From Sinorhizobium fredii NGR234 (GTDB taxonomy: Bacteria > Pseudomonadota > Alphaproteobacteria > Rhizobiales > Rhizobiaceae): a stretch of 64,000 nt of DNA. The translations under genes and the position numbers were made by a program. Of the stretch, positions 48,213 through 56,952 are shown one piece after another. The stretch lies in NCBI RefSeq assembly GCF_000018545.1, contig NC_012587.1, positions 1,798,001-1,862,000 on the forward strand, in the 5' to 3' direction. How positions within the stretch are numbered: position 1 is the first letter of the stretch; each line of letters opens with the position of its first letter. The notes beneath the pieces are model-generated. The model was not told the origin of the DNA. It ran no database searches and saw nothing but the letters and a program-made list of their open reading frames with translations.

Positions 48213-48414
48213 GGAAACCTCCTCCTCTAGGCGAGTCCGCCCAACCTTCTCACGAGCCCATCGCGCGCGCCAGCCGCACTCACCGAGTGCCCCCTTCCAG
48301 TTCGCGGCGCGACCGCGCAAACGGAGGCTAAGGGCTGGAAGGCTGATGCACCGCCTTGTAGGCTGCACCGCGATTCAGCAATGAAGATGCAGCCAGCAGG
48401 AGGAAGTTTGCCGC

Positions 48415-49014
48415 ATGCCGCCCGTCAAGGTCGATCCCGATAAGGTGCGCGAGTTCGAGACCGCCGAGCGTTTCTACGATTGGCTCGGCAGCCACCACGA
48501 CAAGGAGGACGAAGTCTGGATCAAGGTCCACAAGGTGGGGTCGGGGCTCGAGTCGATCACGCCCAAAGAAGCGATCGACGTGGTGCTCTGCTGGGGCTGG
48601 ATCGACGGGGTGCGCAAGGGGCTCGATGACAAGAGCTTTCTCCAGCGCTACACGCCGCGCGGCAGGAAGAGCACCTGGAGCCAGATCAATGTCGACAATG
48701 TCGCGCGCCTCATCGAGGAAGGCCGGATGACGGAACACGGTCTCAGGCAGGTGGAAATGGCCAAGGCCGACGGCCGTTGGGACCGCGCCTACAAGAGCGG
48801 CAAGGACATGAAGATCCCCGACGATCTTCAGGCCGCAATCGATGCCGAACCCAAGGCCAGGGAAATGCTCGGCAAGCTCAGCGAACAGAACCGCTTCGCG
48901 CTCGCCTTCCGCACCCACAACATGAAGACGGAAGCCGGCCGGAAGAAGAAGATCGAGACCTTTGTCGAAATGCTGAAGCGCGGCGAGACGATTTACCCGC
49001 AGACGAAGAAGTGA
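48415..49014 (+). CDS. YdeI/OmpD-associated family protein
   Basis: This 199-residue protein has the YdeI pattern: FETAERFYDWLGSHHDKEDE-VWIK, SITPKEAIDVVLCWGWIDGV, RYTPRGRKSTWSQINVDNVA, RLIEEGRMTEHGLRQVEMAK and the C-terminal helix NRFALAFRTHNMKTEAGRKK-KIETFVEMLKRGE. Members have been linked to resistance to antimicrobial peptides or to bacteriocin protection, without a defined mechanism. It is monocistronic. Confidence 0.87.
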   Translation: MPPVKVDPDKVREFETAERFYDWLGSHHDKEDEVWIKVHKVGSGLESITPKEAIDVVLCWGWIDGVRKGLDDKSFLQRYTPRGRKSTWSQINVDNVARLIEEGRMTEHGLRQVEMAKADGRWDRAYKSGKDMKIPDDLQAAIDAEPKAREMLGKLSEQNRFALAFRTHNMKTEAGRKKKIETFVEMLKRGETIYPQTKK

Positions 49015-49092
49015 GGCGGTCGGACGCGTTCTCGGGTTGCTTTGGTGGAACTCTCTGCAAGCTGCCGGAGCGCTTCATCGCGGCCCTGCTCT

Positions 49093-49362
49093 TCAAGTGC
49101 TTGCGGCTGGCCAATATTTGTCGTCGGTAAAATCCGCCGGCATCGGATTGAGCTGTTCGAGTTTCTCGGCAACGAAATCGATCTGCATCTTCAGATATTG
49201 GATCGGCCGCGGAATCGGCGCCCCGGTGGCCAGGTTTCGGACCCGCCACTGGTCATAACCGGCGGCCGTCATGCGCCGCTCCGCCTCGGCGCGAATGGTC
49301 GTTGATCCGACCGTGATTGCAGCTTCGATCGCCTTGCCGCCCTCGATGACTCTGAATTTCAT
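49093..49362 (-). CDS. Conserved small hypothetical protein
   Basis: This 89-residue soluble protein (MKFRVIEGGKAIEAAITVGS, AERRMTAAGYDQWRVRNLAT, PIQYLKMQIDFVAEKLEQLN) ends DDKYWPAAST. A GAGAAG ribosome site precedes it. Amino-acid composition and codon use look genuine. Function unknown. It lies just upstream of gnd's 3' end on the same strand, with about 100 bases between. Confidence 0.7.
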   Translation of the reverse strand: MKFRVIEGGKAIEAAITVGSTTIRAEAERRMTAAGYDQWRVRNLATGAPIPRPIQYLKMQIDFVAEKLEQLNPMPADFTDDKYWPAAST

Positions 49363-49466
49363 GCTTGCTTCTCGTTATTCCCGCACCGGAACGTAGACGC
49401 CTTGGCTTGCCCGAGCTTGTCGCAAAGAGGGCGGCCAAAGCCGCCCTCCGCGCACGGGTGACGTCC

Positions 49467-50897
49467 CTAAGCGTTCAGCCCGCTGCCCCACGGCCCATGG
49501 TGGCTGTCGGCGCCGTCGACGCGGTCGAAGCCGTGGGCGCCGAAGAAGTCGCGTTGCGCCTGGATCACGTTCGCCGTGCCGCGGCCGCGGCGGTAGCTGT
49601 CGAAATAGCCGAGGGCCGAGGCGAGTGCCGGCACCGGCAGGCCGCCGAGCACCGCCGCGGAGACGACGCGGCGGAGTGCTGCATCGGTTTCCTTGACCAT
49701 GGAAGCGAAAGCAGGCGTGACGATCAGGTTGGCTGCATCAGGCGCCTTGGTGAAGGCGGTAGTGATTTCGTCGAGAAATTGCGAGCGGATGATGCAGCCG
49801 GCGCGCCAGATCCTGGCGATAACGGGCATGGGCAGGTTCCAGCCGAATTCCCTCGAGGCGGCCGACATCACCGCAAAGCCCTGCGCATAAGCGCCGATCT
49901 TGGCGGCCAGCAGTGCGCTTTCCAGGTCCTTGATGAAGGCCCGCCTGTCGGCAACCTTGAATTCGCCGACCGGCGGCAGGCCAAGGATCTTCTCAGCCGC
50001 TTCGCGCTCCTCCTTCATCGAGGAGATGCTGCGGGCGGCGACGGCCGCTTCGATGGCGGTCGCCGGAACGCCCATGTTCTGCGCCTCGATCACCGACCAT
50101 TTGCCGGTGCCCTTCTGGCCGGCCTTGTCGAGGATCAGGTCGACGATCGGCTTGCCGGTCAGCGGATCGGCGGCCTTCAATACCTTCTCGGTGATCTCGA
50201 TCAGGTAGGAATTGAGCCGGCCCTTGTTCCAGGCGCCGAAGACTTCGCCGATCTCCTGCGCCGTCATCTTCAGCCCGTCGCGCAGGATGCCGTAGATCTC
50301 GGCGATCATCTGCATGTCGGCATATTCGATGCCGTTGTGGATCGTCTTGACGAAGTGCCCCGCCCCGTTTTCTCCGAGCCAGGCAACGCAGGGATCATTG
50401 TCATATTTCGCAGCGATCGAGGTCAGCACCTTCTCGACGCGGCGGTAGGATTCCTCGGTGCCGCCGACCATGATCGAAGGACCATGGCGGGCGCCCTCCT
50501 CGCCACCGGATACACCCATGCCGATGAAGGTGAGGCCGCTATCCTTCAGCGTGTCGAAGCGGCGCATCGTGTCGCGGAAATTCGCATTGCCCGCGTCGAT
50601 CATGATGTCGCCCGCCGAAAGATGCGACTTCAACGCCTGCATCTGCTGGTCGACCGGATCGCCGGCCTTGATCATGATGATGATCGGCCGCGGCGGACGG
50701 ATCGCCGCGACGAATTCCTCGATCGTCTCGCAAGGGACGATCTGCTCCTTGAGCGCGCCGGCCTCCGCGTAGAATTTCCGCGTCGCGTCAACCGTGCGGT
50801 TGAAAACGGCGATTTTGTTGCCTTTTTCAGCGATGTTGAGCGCCAGGTTCGATCCCATGACGCCGAGGCCGATTAGGCCGATTTCCGCCTGTGACAC
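49467..50897 (-). CDS. gnd: 6-phosphogluconate dehydrogenase, decarboxylating
   Basis: This 476-residue enzyme oxidises 6-phosphogluconate to ribulose 5-phosphate and CO2 with NADP in the pentose phosphate pathway. It starts at GTG 50897 (VSQAEIGLIGLGVMGSNLAL) with GGAGG upstream; the longer frame to 51014 is not coding. The dinucleotide fold GLGVMGSNLALNIAEKG, the catalytic GENGAGHFVKTIHNGIEYAD with its Lys, and the C-terminal YFDSYRRGRGTANVIQAQRD are all intact. Confidence 0.95.
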   Translation of the reverse strand: MSQAEIGLIGLGVMGSNLALNIAEKGNKIAVFNRTVDATRKFYAEAGALKEQIVPCETIEEFVAAIRPPRPIIIMIKAGDPVDQQMQALKSHLSAGDIMIDAGNANFRDTMRRFDTLKDSGLTFIGMGVSGGEEGARHGPSIMVGGTEESYRRVEKVLTSIAAKYDNDPCVAWLGENGAGHFVKTIHNGIEYADMQMIAEIYGILRDGLKMTAQEIGEVFGAWNKGRLNSYLIEITEKVLKAADPLTGKPIVDLILDKAGQKGTGKWSVIEAQNMGVPATAIEAAVAARSISSMKEEREAAEKILGLPPVGEFKVADRRAFIKDLESALLAAKIGAYAQGFAVMSAASREFGWNLPMPVIARIWRAGCIIRSQFLDEITTAFTKAPDAANLIVTPAFASMVKETDAALRRVVSAAVLGGLPVPALASALGYFDSYRRGRGTANVIQAQRDFFGAHGFDRVDGADSHHGPWGSGLNA

Positions 50898-51074
50898 GTG
50901 CTTCCTCCATTGGACAGGAGAGCCATGCACGGGCGACGATTCGCGTGCGTGCCGGCCCCTTCGAATTGAATTGCGCAAGTCCGGTGGCCCAGGAAGAGCG
51001 GGTGCATGGGACATGCAGCGAAGGAGGCTGTTTTGGCACTCAAATCGATTTACGACAAGCCGTTCCTGACAAAA

Positions 51075-51233
51075 TCAATGCCTGTCCGGCTTGCCATCGC
51101 CATCGTCGAGCACCCGCCATGAGGCGCCGTCGAGATCCTCATACTGGCCGCTCTTCAGCGCCCAGAGAAAGGCCGCGAGACTGAGACTGCCGAGCAACAG
51201 GGCGATCGGGATGAGATAGGCGAGCGTGTTCAT
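51075..51233 (-). CDS. fixS: cbb3 oxidase assembly protein FixS/CcoS
   Basis: This 52-residue protein (too short for most ORF searches) starts MNTLAYLIPIALLLGSLSLA and continues FLWALKSGQYEDLDGASWRV, the standard FixS/CcoS pattern: one membrane segment followed by a W-x(3)-SGQ(Y/F)DDLDG motif. It is needed for active cbb3 oxidase, in the copper delivery step with FixI. Its ATG overlaps the fixI stop by four bases (ATGA), making it the last gene of fixGHIS. Confidence 0.96.
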   Translation of the reverse strand: MNTLAYLIPIALLLGSLSLAAFLWALKSGQYEDLDGASWRVLDDGDGKPDRH

Positions 51234-53494
51234 CGGGCGCTTCCTGCCGGCTGCAAAAGGGAGGCAGGCGGCTCGCTGGCCGTTGCCGAACCGAGGCTTC
51301 GCAATCTCAAGGCATTCGCGACGACGATCACCGATGAGGTGGACATCGCCACTGCTGCCACCAGTGGCGTCGCGTAACCGAGAATGGCGATGGGTACGGC
51401 GATCAGGTTGTAGCCGATTGCGAGGGCGAAATTCTGCCGGATCAGCCGGCCGGCGCGACGCGAGGTCTCGATGGCGAAGGGAATGGCGGTCAATGGCTGG
51501 TGCATGAAGACGAAATCGGCGGCCTGGCGGCCGACGTCGGCGGCCGTCGCCGGGGCCATCGAAACATGGGCGGCGCGAAGGGCCGGCGCATCGTTGATGC
51601 CGTCGCCGACCATCAACACCCGCCGCCCGCCCGCGGCGACGGCATCAACCTTGCCGCGCGGCGAGAGCTCTGCACGCCAGTTGGCAATGCCGAGCCTGCG
51701 GCCGATCTCCGCCACGACCGGCTCGCGGTCGCCGGAAAGAATGCCGGTCGCAAGTCCCAGTTCATGCAGCGCCGCGATGCTCTCGCGCGCGCCGGGGCGG
51801 AGGCGATCTTCGAAGCGGAAACAGGCGAGCTCCTGGCCGCCGAGCGAGAGGATCGCTTCGGGCAACCCGCTCGAGACGCCGATGGTGCCACAGGCGAAGC
51901 TGCGGCTGCCGAGCCGATAGACACCGTTCGCCGTCTTGGCCTCGATGCCTGCGCCCGGAATTTCGCTGATCTCGCCTTCCAGATGAGAGCTACGGGCCGC
52001 ATCGTGCAAGGCGACCGCGATCGGATGGCGAGAATGCGCGGCGAGTGCAGCGGCGGTTGCCAGCACGCCACGCGCAATCTCATGCGCGTTGACGAGGCGC
52101 GGCTCGCCGAGGGTGAGAGTTCCGGTTTTGTCGAGAAGCACCGTGTCGATCTCGGCAAGCCGCTCCATGGCAGAACCGTCCTTGACCATCACCCCGCCCT
52201 GGAAAAGGCGCCCGGCCGCAACCACTTGCACCACCGGCACCGCCAGCCCGAGCGCGCAGGGGCAGGTGATGATCAGCACCGCAACCGCAATCAGCATGGC
52301 ATGGCGGACGTCACCCTCCACCAGCATCCAGCCGATGAAAGTTAGAAGCGCCAGCAGATGGACGGCCGGCGAATAGTAGCGCGCCGCCCGGTCGGCGATG
52401 CGGCGATAACGGGCCCGGCCCCCTTCGGCCGCCTCCATCAGCCCCATGATCTCGGCGAGAAAGGAATCGCGCGCCGCAGCGGTCGTCTCCAAGGTCAGCG
52501 GGCCCGTCAGGTTGAGCGTCCCGGCCTGGACGAGATCGCCCGCTCCGACCGTGATGGGCGCACTCTCGCCGTTGACGACGGAGCGATCGAGATCGCTGCT
52601 GCCGAAAAGCACGCGCCCGTCGACCGGAATTCGCTCGCCGGCGGCGATCATCAGCCGTTCGCCCGGCCTGATCTCGTCGACGGCACGGTATTCGCGCGTG
52701 CCATCGGGGTGAACGACCGTCGCGCCGCGTGGCGACAGACGTGCCAGACCGCTGATGGCGGACCGCGCCCGCCCCCGCATCATGTGGTCGAGGGTCCGGC
52801 CGATCAGCAGGAAAAACAGCAAGGTTACGGACGCATCGAACCAGGCATGCTCGCCATGGCCGATCGTTTCGTAGAGCGACATACCGTAGGACAGCGTCAC
52901 CGCCAGCGCGATCGGCACGTCCATGTTGGTGCGTCCATGGCGAAGGGCGTTCCAGGCCGACTGGTAGAAGAAGCGGCCGGCATAGACCAGCGTCGGTGCC
53001 GCGATCATCGCCGAAATCCAATGGAACAGATCGCGGGTGGCCGCATCCGCCCCGGACCAGACGGAGACGGAGAGCAGCATGATGTTGGTTGCCGCAAAGC
53101 CGGATACTGCCACGGCGCGGATCAATTGCTTGAGCAGCTCATCGCCTTCGTCTTCGCCGGATGAAAGGAGATGCGCCTGGTAACCGCAAGCCGTGATCGC
53201 GCTGACGAATTCGCGGGGTTCGCTGCGGTGACCGCCAACCTCTTCCTTCCACACGATCGAAACGCGGCGCGAGGAGAGATTGACACGGGCGCGCTCGACC
53301 TCGGGTCTGGCGCGCAACGCGCTCTCAATCGTGCTGATGCAGGCGCCGCAGTGGACCCCGGGGACGCTGAGATCCGTCTGGAGCAACCCGCCTCCGAGGC
53401 TTCGGCTCGCAAGCCAGAGCTCTTCGGAGGCGGGCTGCGCCTGCCCCCCTTCGGCAACCGTCGTGATTTCGGCGCCAGGCGCGCAGCAGCTCAT
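51230..53494 (-). CDS. fixI: Copper-translocating P-type ATPase FixI/CcoI
   Basis: This 754-residue P1B-type ATPase delivers copper for cbb3 oxidase assembly. It begins with a cysteine pair (MSCCAPG), then an HMA domain with VPGVHCGACISTIESALRAR, eight membrane segments including the CPC ion-binding motif IITCPCALGLAVP, the phosphorylation motif LLDKTGTLTLGE and the hinge MVGDGINDAPALRAAHVSMA. The start at 53494 overlaps the fixH stop by four bases; the longer frame to 53578 was rejected. Confidence 0.95.
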   Translation of the reverse strand: MSCCAPGAEITTVAEGGQAQPASEELWLASRSLGGGLLQTDLSVPGVHCGACISTIESALRARPEVERARVNLSSRRVSIVWKEEVGGHRSEPREFVSAITACGYQAHLLSSGEDEGDELLKQLIRAVAVSGFAATNIMLLSVSVWSGADAATRDLFHWISAMIAAPTLVYAGRFFYQSAWNALRHGRTNMDVPIALAVTLSYGMSLYETIGHGEHAWFDASVTLLFFLLIGRTLDHMMRGRARSAISGLARLSPRGATVVHPDGTREYRAVDEIRPGERLMIAAGERIPVDGRVLFGSSDLDRSVVNGESAPITVGAGDLVQAGTLNLTGPLTLETTAAARDSFLAEIMGLMEAAEGGRARYRRIADRAARYYSPAVHLLALLTFIGWMLVEGDVRHAMLIAVAVLIITCPCALGLAVPVVQVVAAGRLFQGGVMVKDGSAMERLAEIDTVLLDKTGTLTLGEPRLVNAHEIARGVLATAAALAAHSRHPIAVALHDAARSSHLEGEISEIPGAGIEAKTANGVYRLGSRSFACGTIGVSSGLPEAILSLGGQELACFRFEDRLRPGARESIAALHELGLATGILSGDREPVVAEIGRRLGIANWRAELSPRGKVDAVAAGGRRVLMVGDGINDAPALRAAHVSMAPATAADVGRQAADFVFMHQPLTAIPFAIETSRRAGRLIRQNFALAIGYNLIAVPIAILGYATPLVAAVAMSTSSVIVVANALRLRSLGSATASEPPASLLQPAGSAR

Positions 53495-53985
53495 TTGACG
53501 TCTCCCGGGGCGATGAAGCGGATGGCCTGGCGGTAGACGACGGCGTCGCCGGACATCGCCGTCACATCGGCGATCCATTGGCCGGGCTTCAGACTTTCGG
53601 TGACGAGGAAAGTGCCCTCGTCCTGCCGATCGAGCTCGACGCGAAGATCCTCATGCTCCTCGACCGGCCGCTTGAACACGACGACGACCCTGTCGATCTG
53701 TTTCACCGGTAAGCCGTTGTACGTCACGACGTAGCGAATCCCGCCCGGCTCGGCGGTCAGCCGACCGGTGATGCCGCTTGCCTGAAATGCTCGAGTCTCG
53801 GCGACCTTGCCGTTGAACTGCTGGCTGGCGATATAGGTGTTCTCGACGACGAGGCCGCTCCAGCTTCGGCTGGCATTCCAGGCCATGACGAAGTTGACGG
53901 AGATGATGGTCCCGAAGAACAAGGCCATCACGGCGATCATGTGCCAACCGGTGAATTGACGCTGCTTGCTCGAATGATGGGTCAT
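53491..53985 (-). CDS. fixH: cbb3 oxidase assembly protein FixH
   Basis: This 164-residue protein has one N-terminal membrane segment (GWHMIAVMALFFGTIISVNF) and a periplasmic FixH domain with NTYIASQQFN near residue 50, GGIRYVVTYNGLPVKQIDRV and QWIADVTAMSGDAVVYRQAI. It acts with FixI in cofactor insertion into the oxidase. The start at 53985 (MTHHSSKQRQF) is preferred; 7 bases separate it from fixG. Confidence 0.94.
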   Translation of the reverse strand: MTHHSSKQRQFTGWHMIAVMALFFGTIISVNFVMAWNASRSWSGLVVENTYIASQQFNGKVAETRAFQASGITGRLTAEPGGIRYVVTYNGLPVKQIDRVVVVFKRPVEEHEDLRVELDRQDEGTFLVTESLKPGQWIADVTAMSGDAVVYRQAIRFIAPGDVK

Positions 53986-53992
53986 GTGCGTC

Positions 53993-55564
53993 CTATCTTT
54001 CTGGTGCGGCCCGGTTGAAATTCGCCCGGTACGCGTCCTGCTCACGGCTCAACGGATCGTCGGCAATCAATGTGAAGCCGGCATCCGCCTCGGCGAGGTT
54101 TTCCTTGGGCAGCGTCACGAAAACCTTGAGCGCGGTCACCTTGTCCGGATCGACGTCGATCGCGAAGCTCCGGCCATCGCCGGCGTGGCCGGCAAGCTGC
54201 ATCCGCGCCGATGGCATGCCCTCGATCGCAAGGGTAATGGTGCGCCGCTCAGGGATCATGTTGAGCAGCTTGACCATGTAGCCGTTGCGCACCGAACCAT
54301 CGGACTCGACGACATATTGCGGATTTCGATCGTGCAGCACGTTGAGTTCGAGCCGGTCACGCGATGCGAGCCCATAGACCAGGCCGAGCCCCATCGCTGC
54401 CCAGACGGCGAAATAGAGGAGAACGCGGGTGCGGAAGACGATGCGCCAGTCGAAATGCCTGACCGCGTCCACGAAGGTGCCGTTCGTGTCGCGGACGCGC
54501 CTCGGGTCGATCGCCGCCGCCCCCTTGTTGGTCGCAAGCGCCATATTGGCGGCATAGTCGCTGAGCGTCGCATAGGAGATCAGCCCGCGCTCGCGGCCGA
54601 GCTTGTCCATCACGCCGTCGCAAGCGTCGATGCAGAGTGCGCAGGTGATGCATTCGAGCTGCTGGCCGTCGCGTATGTCGATACCCATCGGACAGACCGC
54701 GACGCAGGCATTGCAATCGACGCAATCGCCGACGACCTCGCCGGCTGCCGCTGCCTTCTTGGCATGGCGCGAGCGCGGTTCGCCGCGCCAGTCGTTATAG
54801 GTGACGACCAGCGAATTCTCGTCCAGCATCGTCGCCTGGATGCGCGGCCAGGGGCACATATAGGTGCAGACCTGCTCGCGCATCAGCCCGCCGAAGACGT
54901 AGGTCGTGGCCGTCAGGATCGCTACGGTGAAATAGGCGACGGGGGGCGCTTCGAACGTGACGAAACTCCTGAGCAGCGATGGAGCATCGGCGAAATAGAA
55001 GATCCAGGCGCCGCCGGTCGCCACGCCGATGACGAGCCAGATTGCATGCTTGGCAATGCGTTTGGAGAACTTGTCGAGCGTCCAGGGACCCGCATTGAGC
55101 CGCATTCGCGCGTTGCGGTCGCCTTCGATGAAGCGTTCGATGACCAGGAAGAGATCGACCCATACCGTCTGCGGACAGGCATAGCCGCACCAGGCCCGGC
55201 CGACGGCGGAAGTCACGAGGAAAAGACCGAGGCCCGCCATGACCAGCAGCCCGGCGACGAAGAAGAACTCCTGCGGCCAGATCTCGATGAAGAAGAAATA
55301 GAAGCGCCGTGCCGCAAGGTCGACGAGGACGGCCTGATCCGGCGCATGGGCGCCGCGATCCCAGCGGATCCACGGCGTCAGGTAATAGATGCCGAGCGTC
55401 GCCAGCATGACGAGCCACTTGAAGCGGCGAAAACGTCCCTCGGCCCGCTTTGGAAAGACTTTCCTGCGCTTTTCGTAGAGGGGCTTGCGAACGCGCGCGG
55501 CATTGACCGGTTCGGCTTCCAGTCTTTCGATCGTCTGAGCTTTGGCGAGGGATCGGGGATGCAT
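53993..55564 (-). CDS. fixG: Cytochrome c oxidase accessory protein FixG/CcoG
   Basis: This 523-residue membrane protein has about five membrane segments and two 4Fe-4S ferredoxin motifs: CVDCNACVAVCPMGID and CITCALCIDACDGVM, plus the conserved AWCGYACPQTVWVDLFLVIE and CTYMCPWPRIQ segments. CcoG reduces copper(II) for the CcoI/FixI pathway. The C-terminal immunoglobulin-like domain is FixG-specific. It is the first gene of fixGHIS with a FixK-type box 63 bases before the start. Confidence 0.95.
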   Translation of the reverse strand: MHPRSLAKAQTIERLEAEPVNAARVRKPLYEKRRKVFPKRAEGRFRRFKWLVMLATLGIYYLTPWIRWDRGAHAPDQAVLVDLAARRFYFFFIEIWPQEFFFVAGLLVMAGLGLFLVTSAVGRAWCGYACPQTVWVDLFLVIERFIEGDRNARMRLNAGPWTLDKFSKRIAKHAIWLVIGVATGGAWIFYFADAPSLLRSFVTFEAPPVAYFTVAILTATTYVFGGLMREQVCTYMCPWPRIQATMLDENSLVVTYNDWRGEPRSRHAKKAAAAGEVVGDCVDCNACVAVCPMGIDIRDGQQLECITCALCIDACDGVMDKLGRERGLISYATLSDYAANMALATNKGAAAIDPRRVRDTNGTFVDAVRHFDWRIVFRTRVLLYFAVWAAMGLGLVYGLASRDRLELNVLHDRNPQYVVESDGSVRNGYMVKLLNMIPERRTITLAIEGMPSARMQLAGHAGDGRSFAIDVDPDKVTALKVFVTLPKENLAEADAGFTLIADDPLSREQDAYRANFNRAAPER

Positions 55565-55849
55565 CCATGGATTCCGGATTATTTCATGATCGCCTCTGTC
55601 ATCACCGATTTCGCCCGTCTCAAACCTTGATCTGCGTCAAGTCTGCGGCCGAATGCCAGCGGTGCGTCGATAAGTCCGCGTCGCATCTTTGACGACAAGC
55701 CACTCCTTTCTGCCTACTTCTCGCTGTAGGATGGTCAGGCGCCGTCGAACGGCGCATTGAGGCAGGCACCGTAAGCTCGAAGGAGATGGCCGTTTCATCC
55801 AGGACCGCGGCGCAGTGAGGTGCTAACCAGGCTGAAAACGGAGAGACGC
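55565..55849. other. Divergent promoter region between fixG and the SRPBCC gene
   Basis: About 285 bases with no gene. It contains the FixK/FNR-type box at 55627-55640. Nothing else was recognised. Confidence 0.5.
55627..55640 (-). promoter_or_regulatory. FixK/FNR-type anaerobox upstream of fixG
   Basis: TTGATctgcGTCAA matches the TTGATnnnnATCAA consensus at all but one position. It lies 63 bases upstream of the fixG start, suitable for activation under low oxygen. Confidence 0.82.
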
Positions 55850-56284
55850 ATGACCACGATGGCCGCCAGAATAATTCATGTCTCGATCGAGCGGGACTGG
55901 CGCGATGTCTATGCCTTCATGGCCGACCACGCGAAGATGCCGCTTTGGGCCTCCGGGCTCTCTTCGGGGCTCACCCGTGACGGCGACGAATGGATCGCGC
56001 CTGGACCGCTCGGCAACGCCCGCGTCCGCTTTGCTCCCGACAATGAGTTCGGCGTCGTCGATCATCTCGTGACGCTCGAGAACGGCGCGAAGGTCCACAA
56101 CGCGCTGCGGGTCGTGCCGAATGGCGATGGCGCGGAAGTGATGTTCACTATTTTGAGGCAAACCGGCATGAGCGACGAGCAATTCGCGACCGACGCCGCC
56201 TGGGTGGAAAAGGATCTCGCCGCCTTGAAGACCATTCTGGAAAAAGATCAAGAACGACCAAAGACGAGAAAGGACATGCCATGA
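55850..56284 (+). CDS. SRPBCC (START-like) family protein
   Basis: This 144-residue protein has the ligand-binding helix-grip pattern of SRPBCC/polyketide cyclase-like proteins: IIHVSIERDWRDVYAFMADH, WASGLSSGLTRDGDEWIAPG, GVVDHLVTLENGAKVHNALR and FTILRQTGMSDEQFATDAAW-VEKDLAALKTILE. The start follows GGAGAGACGC. It overlaps the next gene by four bases, so the two are co-translated. Its divergent position from fixG suggests possible oxygen-linked expression, which is inference. Confidence 0.82.
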   Translation: MTTMAARIIHVSIERDWRDVYAFMADHAKMPLWASGLSSGLTRDGDEWIAPGPLGNARVRFAPDNEFGVVDHLVTLENGAKVHNALRVVPNGDGAEVMFTILRQTGMSDEQFATDAAWVEKDLAALKTILEKDQERPKTRKDMP

Positions 56285-56628
56285 TCGGTAGCGACCGACG
56301 CATCGACTATATCGAGTTCAATGTTGCCGACATCGCGGCGAGCAAGGCCTTCTACGGCAGCGCGTTCGGCTGGACCTTCACCGATTACGGTCCGGAATAT
56401 TGCGAGTTCGCGGACGGCCGGCTGACCGGCGGCTTCACGACGCTCGGTCCGGTCCGCAGCGGCGGGCCGCTCGTCATCATCTATGCCGATGACCTGGAGG
56501 ACGCTCAAACCCGTGTCGAGAGCGCCGGCGGCAGGATCCTCAAGCCGATCTTCGCCTTCCCCGGCGGCCGGCGCTTTCACTTTACCGATCCGGATGGCTA
56601 CGAGCTGGCGGTCTGGTCCAAGCAATAA
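56281..56628 (+). CDS. VOC (glyoxalase/bleomycin resistance-like) family protein
   Basis: This 115-residue single VOC module pair has IDYIEFNVADIAASKAFYGS, WTFTDYGPEYCEFADGRLTG, YADDLEDAQTRVESAGGRIL and RFHFTDPDGYELAVWSKQ. Metal ligands are plausible at E and H positions. Substrate unknown. It shares an ATGA overlap with the SRPBCC gene. Confidence 0.88.
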   Translation: MIGSDRRIDYIEFNVADIAASKAFYGSAFGWTFTDYGPEYCEFADGRLTGGFTTLGPVRSGGPLVIIYADDLEDAQTRVESAGGRILKPIFAFPGGRRFHFTDPDGYELAVWSKQ

Positions 56629-56652
56629 GTTCAACTGGCAGGGAGCGCACTT

Positions 56653-56739
56653 TCATTCGCCGAAACGGATGAAAAGTGCGCTGACGAGGCCGAAGACGAC
56701 GATGCACTGCAGGATGAACATGGGCCATTCCTGTGACAT
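56653..56739 (-). CDS. 28-residue single-pass membrane microprotein near fixP
   Basis: An ATG at 56739 has a near-ideal ribosome site (GAGAGGAGGAGCGAG) and opens a 28-codon frame starting MSQEWPMFI and ending ALFIRFGE before TGA. Residues ~7-25 are strongly hydrophobic (FILQCIVVFGLVSALF), so it is a single-pass membrane peptide with a polar N-terminus and a charged end. It lies 213 bases downstream of fixP on the same strand, after a probable terminator. Small single-helix subunits (CcoM type) are known in some cbb3 oxidases; whether this is related is unknown. Its size is below usual annotation limits. Confidence 0.62.
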   Translation of the reverse strand: MSQEWPMFILQCIVVFGLVSALFIRFGE

Positions 56740-56891
56740 CTCGCTCCTCCTCTCGAATGACCGCCGCCACAACGGCAAACCTGCAATGGAGCGGCTCCGG
56801 AAACGCAGGTGCTGACCGGCAAACGACAGATTATTGATGAGTGGCCGGCCACGAGAAAAGTTTAGCATCTCCTTTTGAATTGCGCACAGAA

Positions 56892-56916
56892 AAGCCGCAC
56901 GCCCTGAGGGGACGTG
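56892..56916 (-). terminator. Probable terminator downstream of fixP
   Basis: On the minus strand GCACG and CGTGC enclose TCCCCTCAGGG and are followed by GGCTTTTCTG. It starts 36 bases after the fixP stop and separates the fixNOQP transcript from the microprotein gene. The stem is short, so some read-through is possible. Confidence 0.6.
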
Positions 56917-56952
56917 CAGCCAACGCATGAGGGAAGCTGTTCGGACGGCTCG

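Noticed and set aside
53984..55630. 548-codon plus-strand frame opposite fixG
   Set aside because: fixG on the other strand has two complete 4Fe-4S motifs and operon context. The plus frame is an antisense artefact.
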